From Schlesneria paludicola DSM 18645 (lineage in GTDB: Bacteria > Planctomycetota > Planctomycetia > Planctomycetales > Planctomycetaceae), in NCBI RefSeq assembly GCF_000255655.1, contig NZ_JH636436.1, positions 1 through 64,000 of the forward strand: DNA of 64,000 nucleotides, given 5' to 3'. A program made the translations under genes and the position numbers. Positions 26,601 to 35,145 of this stretch are shown here, one piece after another. The notes under the pieces were generated by a model, which was not told the DNA's origin, searched no databases, and saw only the letters and a program-made list of their open reading frames with translations. Numbering within the stretch: the first letter of the stretch is position 1; every line of letters starts with the position of its first letter.

Positions 26601-28823
26601 GTCTTCTGGGCACTTGATGTGGTCCATGGATTCCCGCGGTGACAGGGCGGTCTGCTGGGCTTCCCGGCGAATTACCGTCGCGAATTTGCTGACCTCCGGC
26701 GCTTTCCCCACTTTGGAGAAGGGCGACAGTTTGAGGTCGGTCAGACGTTGCGCCGCGGGTTCGGCCCACGTGAGATCATCGCCCGAACGAAACGCCCATG
26801 CCCCTTCGAGTGCGATCGCGTCGCCACCTGCGATCAGTTGCGGTGGCCCGCCGGCAAACCCACTCGCCCCCTCGGGGACCACCTCGCGGATTGCGATGGA
26901 ATTCCGTTGACCCGGTTTCAGGATCGTGTCCGGGATCACATAGCGATGCTGATTCTCGCCACCACCGACGTACTTGGGCGGCAGTGAACCGCTGACACCG
27001 ACTTTGGTCCCATTGACGAAGCTCTCACTTGCGCCGAGCAGTTTCTCGACATACAAGAACGCGCCGCGCCCCTTCCACGCCTCGGGCACCTCCACTTCGC
27101 AGTAGTACCATCCTGTGGTCGGTTCTTTGCTCGGCTTATCGGTCGGTTTTGTGGTTCCTGGAACGGTCGCCGTTGTCCAGGATTTTGAAACGGCTGGGGC
27201 AGGCTCTGCGTTTGAGGTGACCCCTGGCGGGACCGCGACCAAGGGGCGATCTGCCGGAGGAACTTCCAGTCCCGCCGCCCAATGCAATCCGTTCAGCAAT
27301 AGACGCTGGAACACGGGCTGTTTGAAGTCGTCGGGGTGTCCCATCGAAGAATAGAATGTGCGGCCGCCGTCCTTCCGTTGGAAGGTCCAGGCAAACGGTT
27401 CCTGTTGAACGCGGCCTTCGATGCGACCTCGCATTAGTTCCGTTGCGGCAGGGTCGAGAGGAAACGTCTTATACAGCGTTCCACCAGTGGTGAATTCGCC
27501 CGAGATCCCCGTCAGGATCGGATGGCCGACACCCGGCAGCGTCCAGACGATTCCTTTTGTCTCACCCGCGGTGTGGCCCTGATAGTTCCCACCGAGCACG
27601 TCACGATCGATCTCTGGCCATGCATCAAACCCTTCGGGCGGCTCTGCGTTCCGGAAAGAAAACGCATGGCTTGCCGTGCGGATTCCCACCACCGGCTTTC
27701 CATCGGCCACATGCTTCCGGATCAGGTTCAATTGCGATGGCGGCAAGACTCGTCGGCGGGCACTAATCAGCAGCACATCCGCTTCGCGGACGACCTCGAT
27801 CCCTGGCAGATCGCGCTTCACGTGGTCCTTGTTTGCCGAGTCAAACACGAAGCTGGTCTTGAAAGATGGGCCCAGAAACGCCCGGGCGAATTCGGGTAGC
27901 GTCACTTCCGTCTTGTATTCATCTTCTGCCGCGATGATGACGACGTGCGGCCGTTTGTCATCATCGAATTTGAACGGGGTGCCGCCCAGGAAATCGCTGC
28001 TGGTCATCGAAGGGCACCAGTATTTTTCAATATGCTCGACGACCAGATCGTTGCCGGTGAAGTGGCTGACGAAAGGATTCATCGCCGGGTTGTACATCGT
28101 GTCGGTCATGTCGCGCATCAGGGCGACGTTCATCCCCTGATAGCTCAATTGCCGAATCGCAAAGGGCCGGCCGAGCACGCACATATTGGTGTGTACGCCC
28201 ATCACGATCACATTCCGAATCCCACGACTTTTCATCAACCGATAGGCTTCGTCCGAATCGGTGATCGCGTCTTGCTCGTGAATTTTCAGAGTCTCGATCT
28301 GCCGCGACCAGGCCCGCGTGTTTTTCTTCAGAGTGGTTTCACAATCACACCCGCCATCGGAGTCATCAATTGGCAGGACCGGTTCTTTGTTCGCATCGAT
28401 CCGACACCACTTTTCCAAGGGGCGTTTAGTCTCGACCGTCGGTGCCGCTTGAGCGAGTTTGCGCTGCGGAGTGTCTTTGTAGAACTCCATCGTGTCGCTG
28501 GGGCAATGAATGATGAGGACACCCTTCGACCGAGCCGCCTTTAAGACCTCGTTCATCCGCGGGGCCATTTCCGCGACGCGGGCGGTTGCATTGGGACACC
28601 AGTGCTTGTCCCACATGTCGCAAACCACGATGGCGGTCTGGTCTGCCTGCCATGTCGTCTCGGTCGTGATTGCCTGCCAGCGATTGGCTCCGGGTGCCAC
28701 TTCCGTCCGCGTCCGCAGGTTCAGCGTCAGCGGACTCGCTTCCGCTGCGATCAGTTGCGATATGTCGCCGAGAATCGCGCCCACAGACCCGCAGAGCACC
28801 ACCACAAAGACACACCAACGCAT
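23652..28823 (-). CDS. Very large secreted multidomain protein: isochorismatase-like, ThuA-like, PVC dehydrogenase-like, HEAT-like, c-type heme
   Basis: About 1723 aa. The ATG at 28823 (MRWCVFVVVLCGSVGAIL) has GGAG 7 nt upstream and starts a signal peptide; a GTG 30 bp upstream is less likely. Domains in order: cysteine-hydrolase/isochorismatase-like (about 50-290; AIVVCDMWDKHWC and VMGVHTNMCVLG with the catalytic Asp and Cys); ThuA-like (about 300-540; VVGIRTASHAF, TFYSSMGHPDDF); a beta-rich region (about 560-700); a PVC-type membrane-bound dehydrogenase-like beta-propeller (about 740-1130; ESMDHIKCPEDLQIDLV, FDERGRLWVMQYLQYP, VKDGPDGALYVADWYDG); HEAT-like helices (about 1150-1560); and a PVC-type c-heme domain with CGKCH near 1600. 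It probably oxidises a carbohydrate or alcohol in the periplasm and passes electrons to heme. The fused hydrolase and ThuA modules are unusual. Confidence 0.88.
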   Translation of the reverse strand: MRWCVFVVVLCGSVGAILGDISQLIAAEASPLTLNLRTRTEVAPGANRWQAITTETTWQADQTAIVVCDMWDKHWCPNATARVAEMAPRMNEVLKAARSKGVLIIHCPSDTMEFYKDTPQRKLAQAAPTVETKRPLEKWCRIDANKEPVLPIDDSDGGCDCETTLKKNTRAWSRQIETLKIHEQDAITDSDEAYRLMKSRGIRNVIVMGVHTNMCVLGRPFAIRQLSYQGMNVALMRDMTDTMYNPAMNPFVSHFTGNDLVVEHIEKYWCPSMTSSDFLGGTPFKFDDDKRPHVVIIAAEDEYKTEVTLPEFARAFLGPSFKTSFVFDSANKDHVKRDLPGIEVVREADVLLISARRRVLPPSQLNLIRKHVADGKPVVGIRTASHAFSFRNAEPPEGFDAWPEIDRDVLGGNYQGHTAGETKGIVWTLPGVGHPILTGISGEFTTGGTLYKTFPLDPAATELMRGRIEGRVQQEPFAWTFQRKDGGRTFYSSMGHPDDFKQPVFQRLLLNGLHWAAGLEVPPADRPLVAVPPGVTSNAEPAPAVSKSWTTATVPGTTKPTDKPSKEPTTGWYYCEVEVPEAWKGRGAFLYVEKLLGASESFVNGTKVGVSGSLPPKYVGGGENQHRYVIPDTILKPGQRNSIAIREVVPEGASGFAGGPPQLIAGGDAIALEGAWAFRSGDDLTWAEPAAQRLTDLKLSPFSKVGKAPEVSKFATVIRREAQQTALSPRESMDHIKCPEDLQIDLVLAEPIVSQPLFMNFDERGRLWVMQYLQYPEPAGLTMLSKDQWWRAVYDKVPEPPPHGVKGIDKISIHEDTDGDGVFDKHTTFLDDLNIATAFVQGRGGVWVLNPPYLLFYPDRDGNDVPDSDPEVHLSGFGIEDSHSVVNSLRWGPDGWLYGAQGSTVSGAVTIGPPRKRDDKTGAPAVHSQGQNVWRYQPTTKRYEIFSEGGGNAFGLELDSAGRAFSGHNGGNTRGFHYQQGAYLQKGFSKHGPLSNPYSFGYFPAMEHHNVPRFTHEFVIYEGNVDGPFALPAKYRGKLFGAAAILNHVVISDVEAVGSTFKTKDIGYAMDSSDSWFRPVDVKDGPDGALYVADWYDGQLAHTANYQGGLDREHGRVYRIRRKPAATEKISKPKSVAKTLDQMTTSELLTVLESPDRWHREAARRLIADRKDAAVVPDLRSKLFRTSGQLSLELLWALNLSDGLNDATALKALEHQEAQVRLWTIRLLADERQLPSDIAARVAAIAVTEPNIEVRNQMAASAKRLPSEQALPILRNLMRHDEDTSEARQPLMIWWALEANVDPPVTKPIAGTTTVVSTAPGEASPALHLFEDRTIWTWPLVQKEILPRLMRRFASTGQRADLAICARLLKQSPNADTTKALMQGFEEAYQGRSLSNVPADLVSALSAAGGGSLSLKIRQGDGPAIDEALMVIADEKAAAGKRAEYAGIFGEVKQPRSVPILLETFSRTADDGLKAAILTSLQAYPDPNIAAAVLNQYANMNEDVRTVAQSLLVSRKSWAIALVEAVDRGEIAATALPLDTVRRLTIHRDDHLAGLIQKHWNQIEGATTAEMQTQIDHYSSVLVGAGDPYPGKKLYLQMCGKCHTLHASGGKIGPDLTTYKRDDLRQMLIHIVNPSAEIREGFETQIAVLKDGRVVTGFLVENDPQTVTLRSPDGQTISLERAELEELIKSRKSLMPENQLKDLSDEQVRNLFAYLRISQPLND

Positions 28824-29278
28824 AGCGATCTCCGACAACGAATGATCTCTCACAAAACCGCGACCGGCTCCGAGTGTCCGTCGACCGAACCTGAGGCATA
28901 CGGCTGATCGAAGTCGGTCGGGCGTCTCCGCTGAGTGTCGGAAACGTGATGACTTGAATCACTCAAAGCCGCTGCGACTCCCATTCCGTCGACTGCCAGA
29001 CCGACCGCGAGGTACCGCTCAGCCCTTTCAGGAGAATCCTCAGGGCAGGGCACATCCAGAAGTGTGATCACCCCCGAAAGGAATTGCCAGCAAAGCCACT
29101 GTCAGCGTACACCAGTCAGGCTTTGGAGAGTTCGAAAATAAGGTACCGCTCGCATCAGGTTGGAGCTTGAAGCGGCAGGCGAGGTTGTCGCATTACAAAG
29201 TCAGAGTAGTGCAGTTATCTACTCTGACTTCCAGTAGAATTGGTCGAGCGTCAAATGGACCTAACGACCGCAAAAATC
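28824..29278. other. Intergenic between two minus-strand genes
   Basis: 455 bp. It holds one strong hairpin (29198-29230) described separately, and the ribosome site of the large dehydrogenase gene at its left end. No gene is seen. Confidence 0.5.
29198..29230 (-). terminator. Hairpin downstream of the RhuM/nuclease gene
   Basis: 12-bp perfect arms AAGTCAGAGTAG / CTACTCTGACTT with a 9-nt loop, 48 bp past the stop of the minus-strand nuclease gene. There is no strong T tract after it on the minus strand, so it may be a Rho-assisted or transcript-stabilising hairpin rather than an intrinsic terminator. Confidence 0.5.
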
Positions 29279-29956
29279 CTACTCCGCAGGCGGGCTTGAA
29301 GACGCCGCCAGGGAAATTCCAGTAATTAACCTTCGAACTACGAGATTGATTCCTTGGATCTCACTCCCTTCTTGCACACGGATGAATTCTATTCCATCCA
29401 GAATGGCGGCGATCTCAAATTCTCGTTGTCGATCTCGATTCTGATTTGGGGAGTTCAAATGGTGCTTCTCGTCGTATTCAATCGCGAGCCGTAGAGAGGG
29501 AATGTAGAAATCGATTCGATATTGACCTACGGGATATTGCCTCTGAATCTGGCACAGTCCGTCGAACACTCCGAAGAGCAATTCCTCGAAATGGCGTTCC
29601 TTGACGGGATGGACGAGAAAATGCGATTTCGTTACACCAAGAAAATTTGCTGTTTCGATAAGCCAGGTGTGCTCTGACCATCGTCTGCTGCGTATCGCGA
29701 TTTGGTGCGAAACATCGAGCCCAAAGTGAACTACCCTCCTGCGAATCCGACGGCTGCCCTCCGTTTTCTCGATATCGAATTGGCGCTTAAGTTCAGGCGT
29801 TACGGCGATAGCCGACGTGTGCTCATTGATCGTTTTGATTGACGATTCAAACAATACAGCCAGTTCGAATTGTGATATCCAGATGTCATTTTCGAAGATG
29901 ACGAGGTTGACCGACTTTCCATTCGGGCAGGTGCCAACGATGTGTTTAATGGCCAT
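29279..29956 (-). CDS. RhuM-like N-domain fused to a PD-(D/E)xK (DUF559/Vsr-like) nuclease domain
   Basis: 225 aa. Residues about 20-90 (FENDIWISQFELAVLFESS, then TINEHTSAI, ELKRQFDIEKTEGSRRIRRRVVHFGLD) follow the RhuM/Fic-associated family pattern. Residues about 118-205 form a very-short-patch-repair-like nuclease: an FEELLFG helix, YRIDFYIPSLRLAIEYDEKHH with candidate catalytic D149, E160 and H165/166, and the R..EFEIAAILDGIEFIRVQ helix-strand end. It presumably cleaves or nicks nucleic acid. It begins inside the last codons of the small upstream frame and is downstream of an HlyD-type adaptor gene. A defence or mobile-element role is inference. Confidence 0.72.
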   Translation of the reverse strand: MAIKHIVGTCPNGKSVNLVIFENDIWISQFELAVLFESSIKTINEHTSAIAVTPELKRQFDIEKTEGSRRIRRRVVHFGLDVSHQIAIRSRRWSEHTWLIETANFLGVTKSHFLVHPVKERHFEELLFGVFDGLCQIQRQYPVGQYRIDFYIPSLRLAIEYDEKHHLNSPNQNRDRQREFEIAAILDGIEFIRVQEGSEIQGINLVVRRLITGISLAASSSPPAE

Positions 29957-30167
29957 GGATTTGTTCGAGAAATCGTGCTAGCGCACGTGACGATTTCGAC
30001 CACTGTTTTGCAGCATCGTTGGTAACGTCAAAGAACTCGATTGCACGAGTTTCCTCGGCCGCATCGAGACGGCGACTGAGGAAACACCGAACTGCGGATC
30101 GCACGTAATGCATATTGCATTGCCGCTGATGACGGTCTTTTGCGTTCAGTCCGAACCAATGCGCCAA
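29946..30167 (-). CDS. Possible small protein translationally coupled to the nuclease gene
   Basis: A 73-codon frame with a TTG start at 30167, 11 bp past the HlyD stop, whose final codons (ATCCATGGCCATTAA) overlap the ATG of the nuclease gene. The second half (LDAAEETRAIEFFDV, KQWSKSSRALARFLEQIHGH) looks like amphipathic helices. I do not recognise it. The start is weak and the frame may be chance, but the overlap would suit a coupled accessory protein. Confidence 0.35.
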   Translation of the reverse strand: MAHWFGLNAKDRHQRQCNMHYVRSAVRCFLSRRLDAAEETRAIEFFDVTNDAAKQWSKSSRALARFLEQIHGH

Positions 30168-30178
30168 GAGTTGCGGAA

Positions 30179-31315
30179 CTACTGCAACAAAACTTTGACG
30201 TTCGAACCGACGGCCATTTTGGGCCAGAGTTTGCCGGCGGGTTCGATCTTGGTCTGCAGGACTGTCTCGGTCGTCCCGGCCACCGGAACGGTTTGCGGTG
30301 GAATGCCTGTGATGACCCCGCTACGTCGATCATTTGTCGGGAAGATCAACGTCACCTTGCTGCCCTGGCGAGCCTGGGCGGTGGCGTGTGACGGGATCTG
30401 AGCCACGACGTGGGGCTGTTGATCGTCGAGGATTTCGACCAGCGTGCTGCTCGCGTTGACGCGATCACCTTCCTGCAATTTGATCTCACCGATCGTGCCG
30501 TAGCTGGGGCTGGTGATGGTGAGTTCTTTGACTTGCGCTTCGAGCGCCGTCAGTTCTTCTTTTGCACTATTGAAGCGGGTTTCGGCCACATCGACGCCTG
30601 ACGATGCGCGAATCTTGCCGTTCAAATCCTGATCGAGCTCTTCCAGCTTCTTCAGTCGTTGTTCGCACAGTGCGACCTGAGTGCCGATCGCTTCGACAGC
30701 GGCGGCCGCGGCGTCTTCTCGTAGCATCGCCTGCAGCCGACGATCATCAGGCTGAGTCAGGCTGGCCGAGATTGGGCGGAAAGGATGATCGGTTTCGGCC
30801 AGCAGGGGACCAATGCCGGAATCGCCGGCGCTCAGGCGTTCTTTCCACGCGATCTGTTCGACTTGCTTGTTCAGCTTCTCTTGCGAGAGGGCAGCGACTT
30901 TCAATTGGGTTTCGAAAATCTCGCTTTGCAGTTCGCGGCGACGCCAGCTCAGCTCGACTTCGGCGATCGCTTTCGAGCGTGCGACTTCTGCTTCGAGTTC
31001 CGCCAGATCGCGTCGCTTGCGATTTAACCGGTCTTCGAGTTGGGTGTCGATCAACTGGATCAGCGGGTCACCGACCGCGACCGATTGTCCGGTCTTGACC
31101 GACACCTCCTGGATGCGTGCCGCGCGGCTGGCGGTCACAACGGTCCGGCGGGCTTCGATCGAACCGGGGAATGTCTTCTGTCCGGTGTATTCCAGCAGAA
31201 GGCCCAAACCGGTTCCGGCCGAGGCGGCCAGACAAACGAACAATCCGACCCGGCGCCACGGCGTCGGCTGCATGGTGGCTGGTACGGGGGTAGTATCGTC
31301 GGACATCATGCGCAT
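30179..31315 (-). CDS. HlyD-family periplasmic adaptor subunit
   Basis: 378 aa with ATG start (MRMMSDDTTPVP). One N-terminal TM helix (about 20-42) is followed by the first half of a lipoyl/barrel-sandwich domain (ARIQEVSVKTGQSVAVGDPLIQL), a long coiled-coil hairpin (about 95-260, e.g. RKRRDLAELEAEVARSKA), and the returning half (YGTIGEIKLQEGDRVNASSTLVEILDD). This is a membrane fusion protein that links an inner-membrane transporter with an outer-membrane exit duct; no transporter or TolC-like gene is in the window, so its partner is elsewhere. Confidence 0.88.
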   Translation of the reverse strand: MRMMSDDTTPVPATMQPTPWRRVGLFVCLAASAGTGLGLLLEYTGQKTFPGSIEARRTVVTASRAARIQEVSVKTGQSVAVGDPLIQLIDTQLEDRLNRKRRDLAELEAEVARSKAIAEVELSWRRRELQSEIFETQLKVAALSQEKLNKQVEQIAWKERLSAGDSGIGPLLAETDHPFRPISASLTQPDDRRLQAMLREDAAAAAVEAIGTQVALCEQRLKKLEELDQDLNGKIRASSGVDVAETRFNSAKEELTALEAQVKELTITSPSYGTIGEIKLQEGDRVNASSTLVEILDDQQPHVVAQIPSHATAQARQGSKVTLIFPTNDRRSGVITGIPPQTVPVAGTTETVLQTKIEPAGKLWPKMAVGSNVKVLLQ

Positions 31316-31562
31316 CGTTCCGAGAGGCGTGATTGCGTGCTAGTTCCTCTGATTGGAATCGGCATGAATCGCGGGCTTTGATTGCGCAGACTGACGGCGG
31401 GCGGTTGAGAACTTTCACGTCACCCGTAGAAGTGCGCCAAGCGGAAAAGTCTTGTCCGGCAAGGCGCAATAGCCGCTCAAGTTTGACTGGCCGGATATGC
31501 CAGTTAGACGGGGCCGTCGCCAAGACTTAAGAAATCGTACCTATGGCCTCTCCGCCGGACCC

Positions 31563-32660
31563 TCAGATCTCGGCGTATGAGACTTCTGCGGACTTCTCGA
31601 CGGGATTTGATGCGGCACTGGTCGTTTGAGGTTCCCAGGAACCGGATTCGACATCGGCTGATTGCAGTTCGCCGTCGGTCGCGACCTCTCCGTCGGAGGG
31701 CGGTGGCGTGACCACGGGTTCGAATCGGAAGCATGAACCGTTCTGATAGTAGTACACCCAGTTACGGCCACCGTTTTTCGCGGCGTACAGTGATTTGTCC
31801 GTACGCTGCAGCAATTCGGCATCGGTTTCGTGATCTTCGACTTCTTTAACTCCGATCGAAGCCGTGACTTGCAGTTCCAAGTCCCCGACGCGATGACGCC
31901 CGCTGGCGATCACCTGGCGAATTCGATCGGCTGCTCGGCAGGCGTCTTCCAGTGGTGTTTTCGGCAGGATTGCAATGAATTCTTCGCCACCGAAGCGTGC
32001 GATGAAATCCGTTTCGCGGAAGGTGCTGGTCAGGCAGCGCGAAAAGCTTTTCAACAACTGATCGCCGACCATATGTCCGTATTGGTCGTTGATGCGTTTG
32101 AAATGGTCGATGTCCAGAATCAGCAAACAGAACGTCGTCCCGTTGCGACGGCGATCGGCGAAGACTCGAATGATTTCATAGTCGAAAGCGCGACGATTCG
32201 GGATGGCGGTCAGCGCGTCCATGCGAGATTCCTGCATGCACGATGTCATCATTTCGCGCTGACGTTGAATCTCTTTCTTGGCGTCTTCCAGGTCGGTTTG
32301 CAGTCGCTGATTGGCGTTGACCAGCATCTTGCCCGCAACCAGAACCAGGGCAGAACCGATTTCACCGGGGGTTTCCAATTTGTCGGTGATTTCATTGACG
32401 CGAAGACAGTGCTGACCCACCTGCAGGTCGACATGCGACGTCAGTTCGTACAAAGAATTGGCCAGGTGTTCGATCCGTCGTTCACTTTGGTTTTGTTCGT
32501 TCTGTTCGTGTTCCGACAGGGTTTCGCCCGCAGCCCCAAGTTTCACAGGACGCGTGAAGGCGCATCGAAACGCGATCGTTAGTGCGCTTCCGATGACGGC
32601 GCTCATCAGGCAGCAGGCGATCGTCGCAGGAAGGGAAATCAAGATCTTCTCCGCACTCAA
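31563..32660 (-). CDS. Diguanylate cyclase (GGDEF)
   Basis: About 365 aa. The frame begins with TTG at 32660 followed by a hydrophobic N-terminus (ILISLPATIACCLMSAVIGSALT), which would anchor it; an ATG at 32606 is an alternative. A coiled-coil linker is followed by MDALTAIPNRRAFDYEI and the catalytic FGGEEFIAILP, making c-di-GMP from two GTP. RETD five residues before GGEEF is an intact allosteric inhibition site, so product feedback is likely. The C-terminal ~70 residues are Pro/Ser/Thr-rich without a domain. No EAL or PilZ gene is adjacent. Confidence 0.92.
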   Translation of the reverse strand: MSAEKILISLPATIACCLMSAVIGSALTIAFRCAFTRPVKLGAAGETLSEHEQNEQNQSERRIEHLANSLYELTSHVDLQVGQHCLRVNEITDKLETPGEIGSALVLVAGKMLVNANQRLQTDLEDAKKEIQRQREMMTSCMQESRMDALTAIPNRRAFDYEIIRVFADRRRNGTTFCLLILDIDHFKRINDQYGHMVGDQLLKSFSRCLTSTFRETDFIARFGGEEFIAILPKTPLEDACRAADRIRQVIASGRHRVGDLELQVTASIGVKEVEDHETDAELLQRTDKSLYAAKNGGRNWVYYYQNGSCFRFEPVVTPPPSDGEVATDGELQSADVESGSWEPQTTSAASNPVEKSAEVSYAEI

Positions 32661-32851
32661 ATTCGTGGCATTGCTGGTAAACGAAATCGGGATGCCTGGG
32701 GAGGCAGTCGTTTCGCATCAATCGACGAGCGTGATCGGAGGGCGGCGTACCAATTCCAACTGCGATGAACGCGACCTTGGAATTAGATGAAACGACAGCC
32801 CATGCATCACTCTAGCTCATGGATTTTGTCCAGCGAGCGAATTCTGTTCAC

Positions 32852-34546
32852 CTACTGGTGATTTGATGTGCTTTGAGCGAGAGAATCGCCAAGAGACGAC
32901 AAGTTCTGCACCATTTCCTGATTGGCTTCGAACAAGCGTTGATTGAGTGCCAGCGCCGCATCCTGGCTTTCTTTAAGACGCAATGCGGCATTCACCCGGC
33001 TGCGCAATTGGACGATGCTGAGTGGCTTGACGAGGTAGTCGTCGGCACCCGCAGACATCATTCGGGCCATTTCATTGGGGCTTGAGCGGCCCGAAAAGAC
33101 CAGCACCTTCAGGTTCCCCAGTCCCGGACGATTCCGAATGACACGCAACAGTTCCATTCCCGACAGGACAGGCATTTCGATATCGGTCAGGACCAGGTCG
33201 TACACGTGCTCACTGAGAAGGTTGAGTGCGGTGTCTCCATTTGCGGCTTCGTCACAATCGATTCCTTCGGAAAGGAGCGACAACTTCACACATTTTCGTA
33301 CGGTGGGTTCGTCGTCAACGATCAGAACGCGTCGTTTCCGACGTGGATCGGTCGGAGAGGACTCCGCAGGCAACGCTTCCAGCATCGTTTTGTTGACGGG
33401 AACCAGCCGCGAATCGACGCGTCGTGATTCGATAAATGGCATCAACGCGGTCATGACCGCCGCCGGACTTTGATATCGATCACCGGGTTGCACGGCCATC
33501 ATTTTCATGACGACGGCCGACAGTTCGCCGGGCAGGTCTGGGCAGACTTCAAGTATCGACGGAGGTTCTTGATTGGAGCGGCGCAAGAAGTCTTCGACGA
33601 TCCGGCCATTGGATACAAACGGCGTTTGACCGGTCAGGCACCAGTACAGTGTGGCGCCCAGGCTGTAGATGTCCGCCCGGATATCCACTGAACTGGCGTC
33701 ACGTGCTTGTTCCGGCGCCAGGTAGTCGACGGTTCCCAGCCAGGAGCCGGGACGCGTCAACCGGCTTTCGTAGCGGCGCGACAGGCCGAAGTCCAACAGT
33801 TTGGCGGTTCCGTCCGGAGTCATGATGATGTTGGATGGCTTGATATCGCGGTGGATCAGCCCATGTTTGCTAGTTTCTTGCAGGGCACTGGCGGCCTGGA
33901 AAATCAGGTTGCAGGCGACCTGCTTCGACAGCGGCCCCCCGGTTGTGACGGCCTCTTCCAGATTCATTCCGGGCACATATTCCATGACGAAATACAGCAA
34001 CCGGTCTCCGTCAGGCGAGGCGCTGATCACTTCTCCCGCATCGATTGCGGCCACGATATTGCGGTGCTGCAATTGCGCGACCGACCAGGCTTCGTTTTCG
34101 AACCGCCGCAGCAATTGCGGTTCGACGTCACGAGACACGATCTGAACCTTGATGGCCGCCAACCGCGGCAGTCGCACATGTTCCGCCTTGTACACATGGC
34201 CCATCGAGCCGCGGCCAAGGCGGCCCAGCACGCGATAATGGCCCAGGATCAAGCCGAATCCCTGTCCCGACTGAATTCGTTCCACCTGATAGCGTGTCAA
34301 AAGATTCAGTGAGACCAACTCTTCCAGCAGAAAATCGTCGTCGAGTTCATTGGTCAAACGGTTTTTGGCGGCGAGATCGAGGTCCACCCAGTCGTGTCGG
34401 CGAATGATGGACGTGACGAGCAGTTCTTTTAAGAGTCCCTCGGCACCCTCCCAGAGCGACTCCAGCGATTCGCCAGACGTATGACTGTCGGCGGGGCAGT
34501 ATGTGGGGGACAACGTATCGCGCATCTTGACTCGGGGACCAGTCAT
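32852..34546 (-). CDS. Ser/Thr protein kinase fused to a response-regulator receiver domain
   Basis: 564 aa; ATG start with GGAG 7 nt upstream. A helical N-terminal region (about 30-95, LTRYQVERIQSG) leads to a Hanks-type kinase (about 103-375): GRGSMG loop 111-116, AIK Lys133, HRDIKPSN with Asp234, DFG 252-254, APE in YLAPEQ. A linker is followed by a receiver domain (about 405-525) with acidic pair Asp411/412, phospho-acceptor Asp455 in LTDIEMP and Lys507 in VKPLS, then a short coiled coil. The union of Ser/Thr kinase and two-component receiver implies phosphorelay control of the kinase; the histidine kinase is not in this window. Confidence 0.93.
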   Translation of the reverse strand: MTGPRVKMRDTLSPTYCPADSHTSGESLESLWEGAEGLLKELLVTSIIRRHDWVDLDLAAKNRLTNELDDDFLLEELVSLNLLTRYQVERIQSGQGFGLILGHYRVLGRLGRGSMGHVYKAEHVRLPRLAAIKVQIVSRDVEPQLLRRFENEAWSVAQLQHRNIVAAIDAGEVISASPDGDRLLYFVMEYVPGMNLEEAVTTGGPLSKQVACNLIFQAASALQETSKHGLIHRDIKPSNIIMTPDGTAKLLDFGLSRRYESRLTRPGSWLGTVDYLAPEQARDASSVDIRADIYSLGATLYWCLTGQTPFVSNGRIVEDFLRRSNQEPPSILEVCPDLPGELSAVVMKMMAVQPGDRYQSPAAVMTALMPFIESRRVDSRLVPVNKTMLEALPAESSPTDPRRKRRVLIVDDEPTVRKCVKLSLLSEGIDCDEAANGDTALNLLSEHVYDLVLTDIEMPVLSGMELLRVIRNRPGLGNLKVLVFSGRSSPNEMARMMSAGADDYLVKPLSIVQLRSRVNAALRLKESQDAALALNQRLFEANQEMVQNLSSLGDSLAQSTSNHQ

Positions 34547-35145
34547 AGTTTCTCCGGGGAGTTGGCCGCTTGTGATGTTCGGTCAGACTGGGGAGCGTGA
34601 CCCGAACCTCACGTTTGATGAATCACCGAACAAGCTGAATAATTGGCATTTCCCGCAGAATTCGATCAGGCCAGTCGTGGTCCGACGGCACCGCTATCGT
34701 CTTGGTAATCGAAGGTGGATTCGTTCACTGACCTCGAAAATCTTCACGATCGGTGAAATCCGAAAAAGGGACGCTCGCGTAACCGTCAATATCGTTGGTT
34801 CCGACGATGCTGTCCGGAAGGTTCAGAATATCCATGCAAAATGCGTCACTGCTGACTGGGCACGGCAATCGAATTGCCATGCCTGAATGGGAATAATGCG
34901 ACATACTGTGCGCTCGGGCAGGTTGAATGAAACGGTGTGTCGACTTCACCGCAATTTGGTCTCACATGGTATTGCTCGATCCAAGCGAACACGGGGGGTG
35001 AGGTGTCTGCACCGTGCGTGGAAAGTTCGTGGGCGGCAAGTTCGTGGGTGCAGTAAGGGCCGTTATTGGAAGCGGCTGATCAGCGGAGTGATCGAATTTT
35101 CGAGAAAGGGTCGCGTCGGTTCGACTTGCGGCTAAACTGAGACTC
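34547..35145. other. Intergenic between divergent genes
   Basis: 599 bp carrying the divergent promoter regions of the kinase-receiver gene and the YfhO-like gene. A small imperfect direct duplication (AAGTTCGTGGG twice, 15 bp apart, near 35023-35048) is the only structure noted. Confidence 0.5.
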
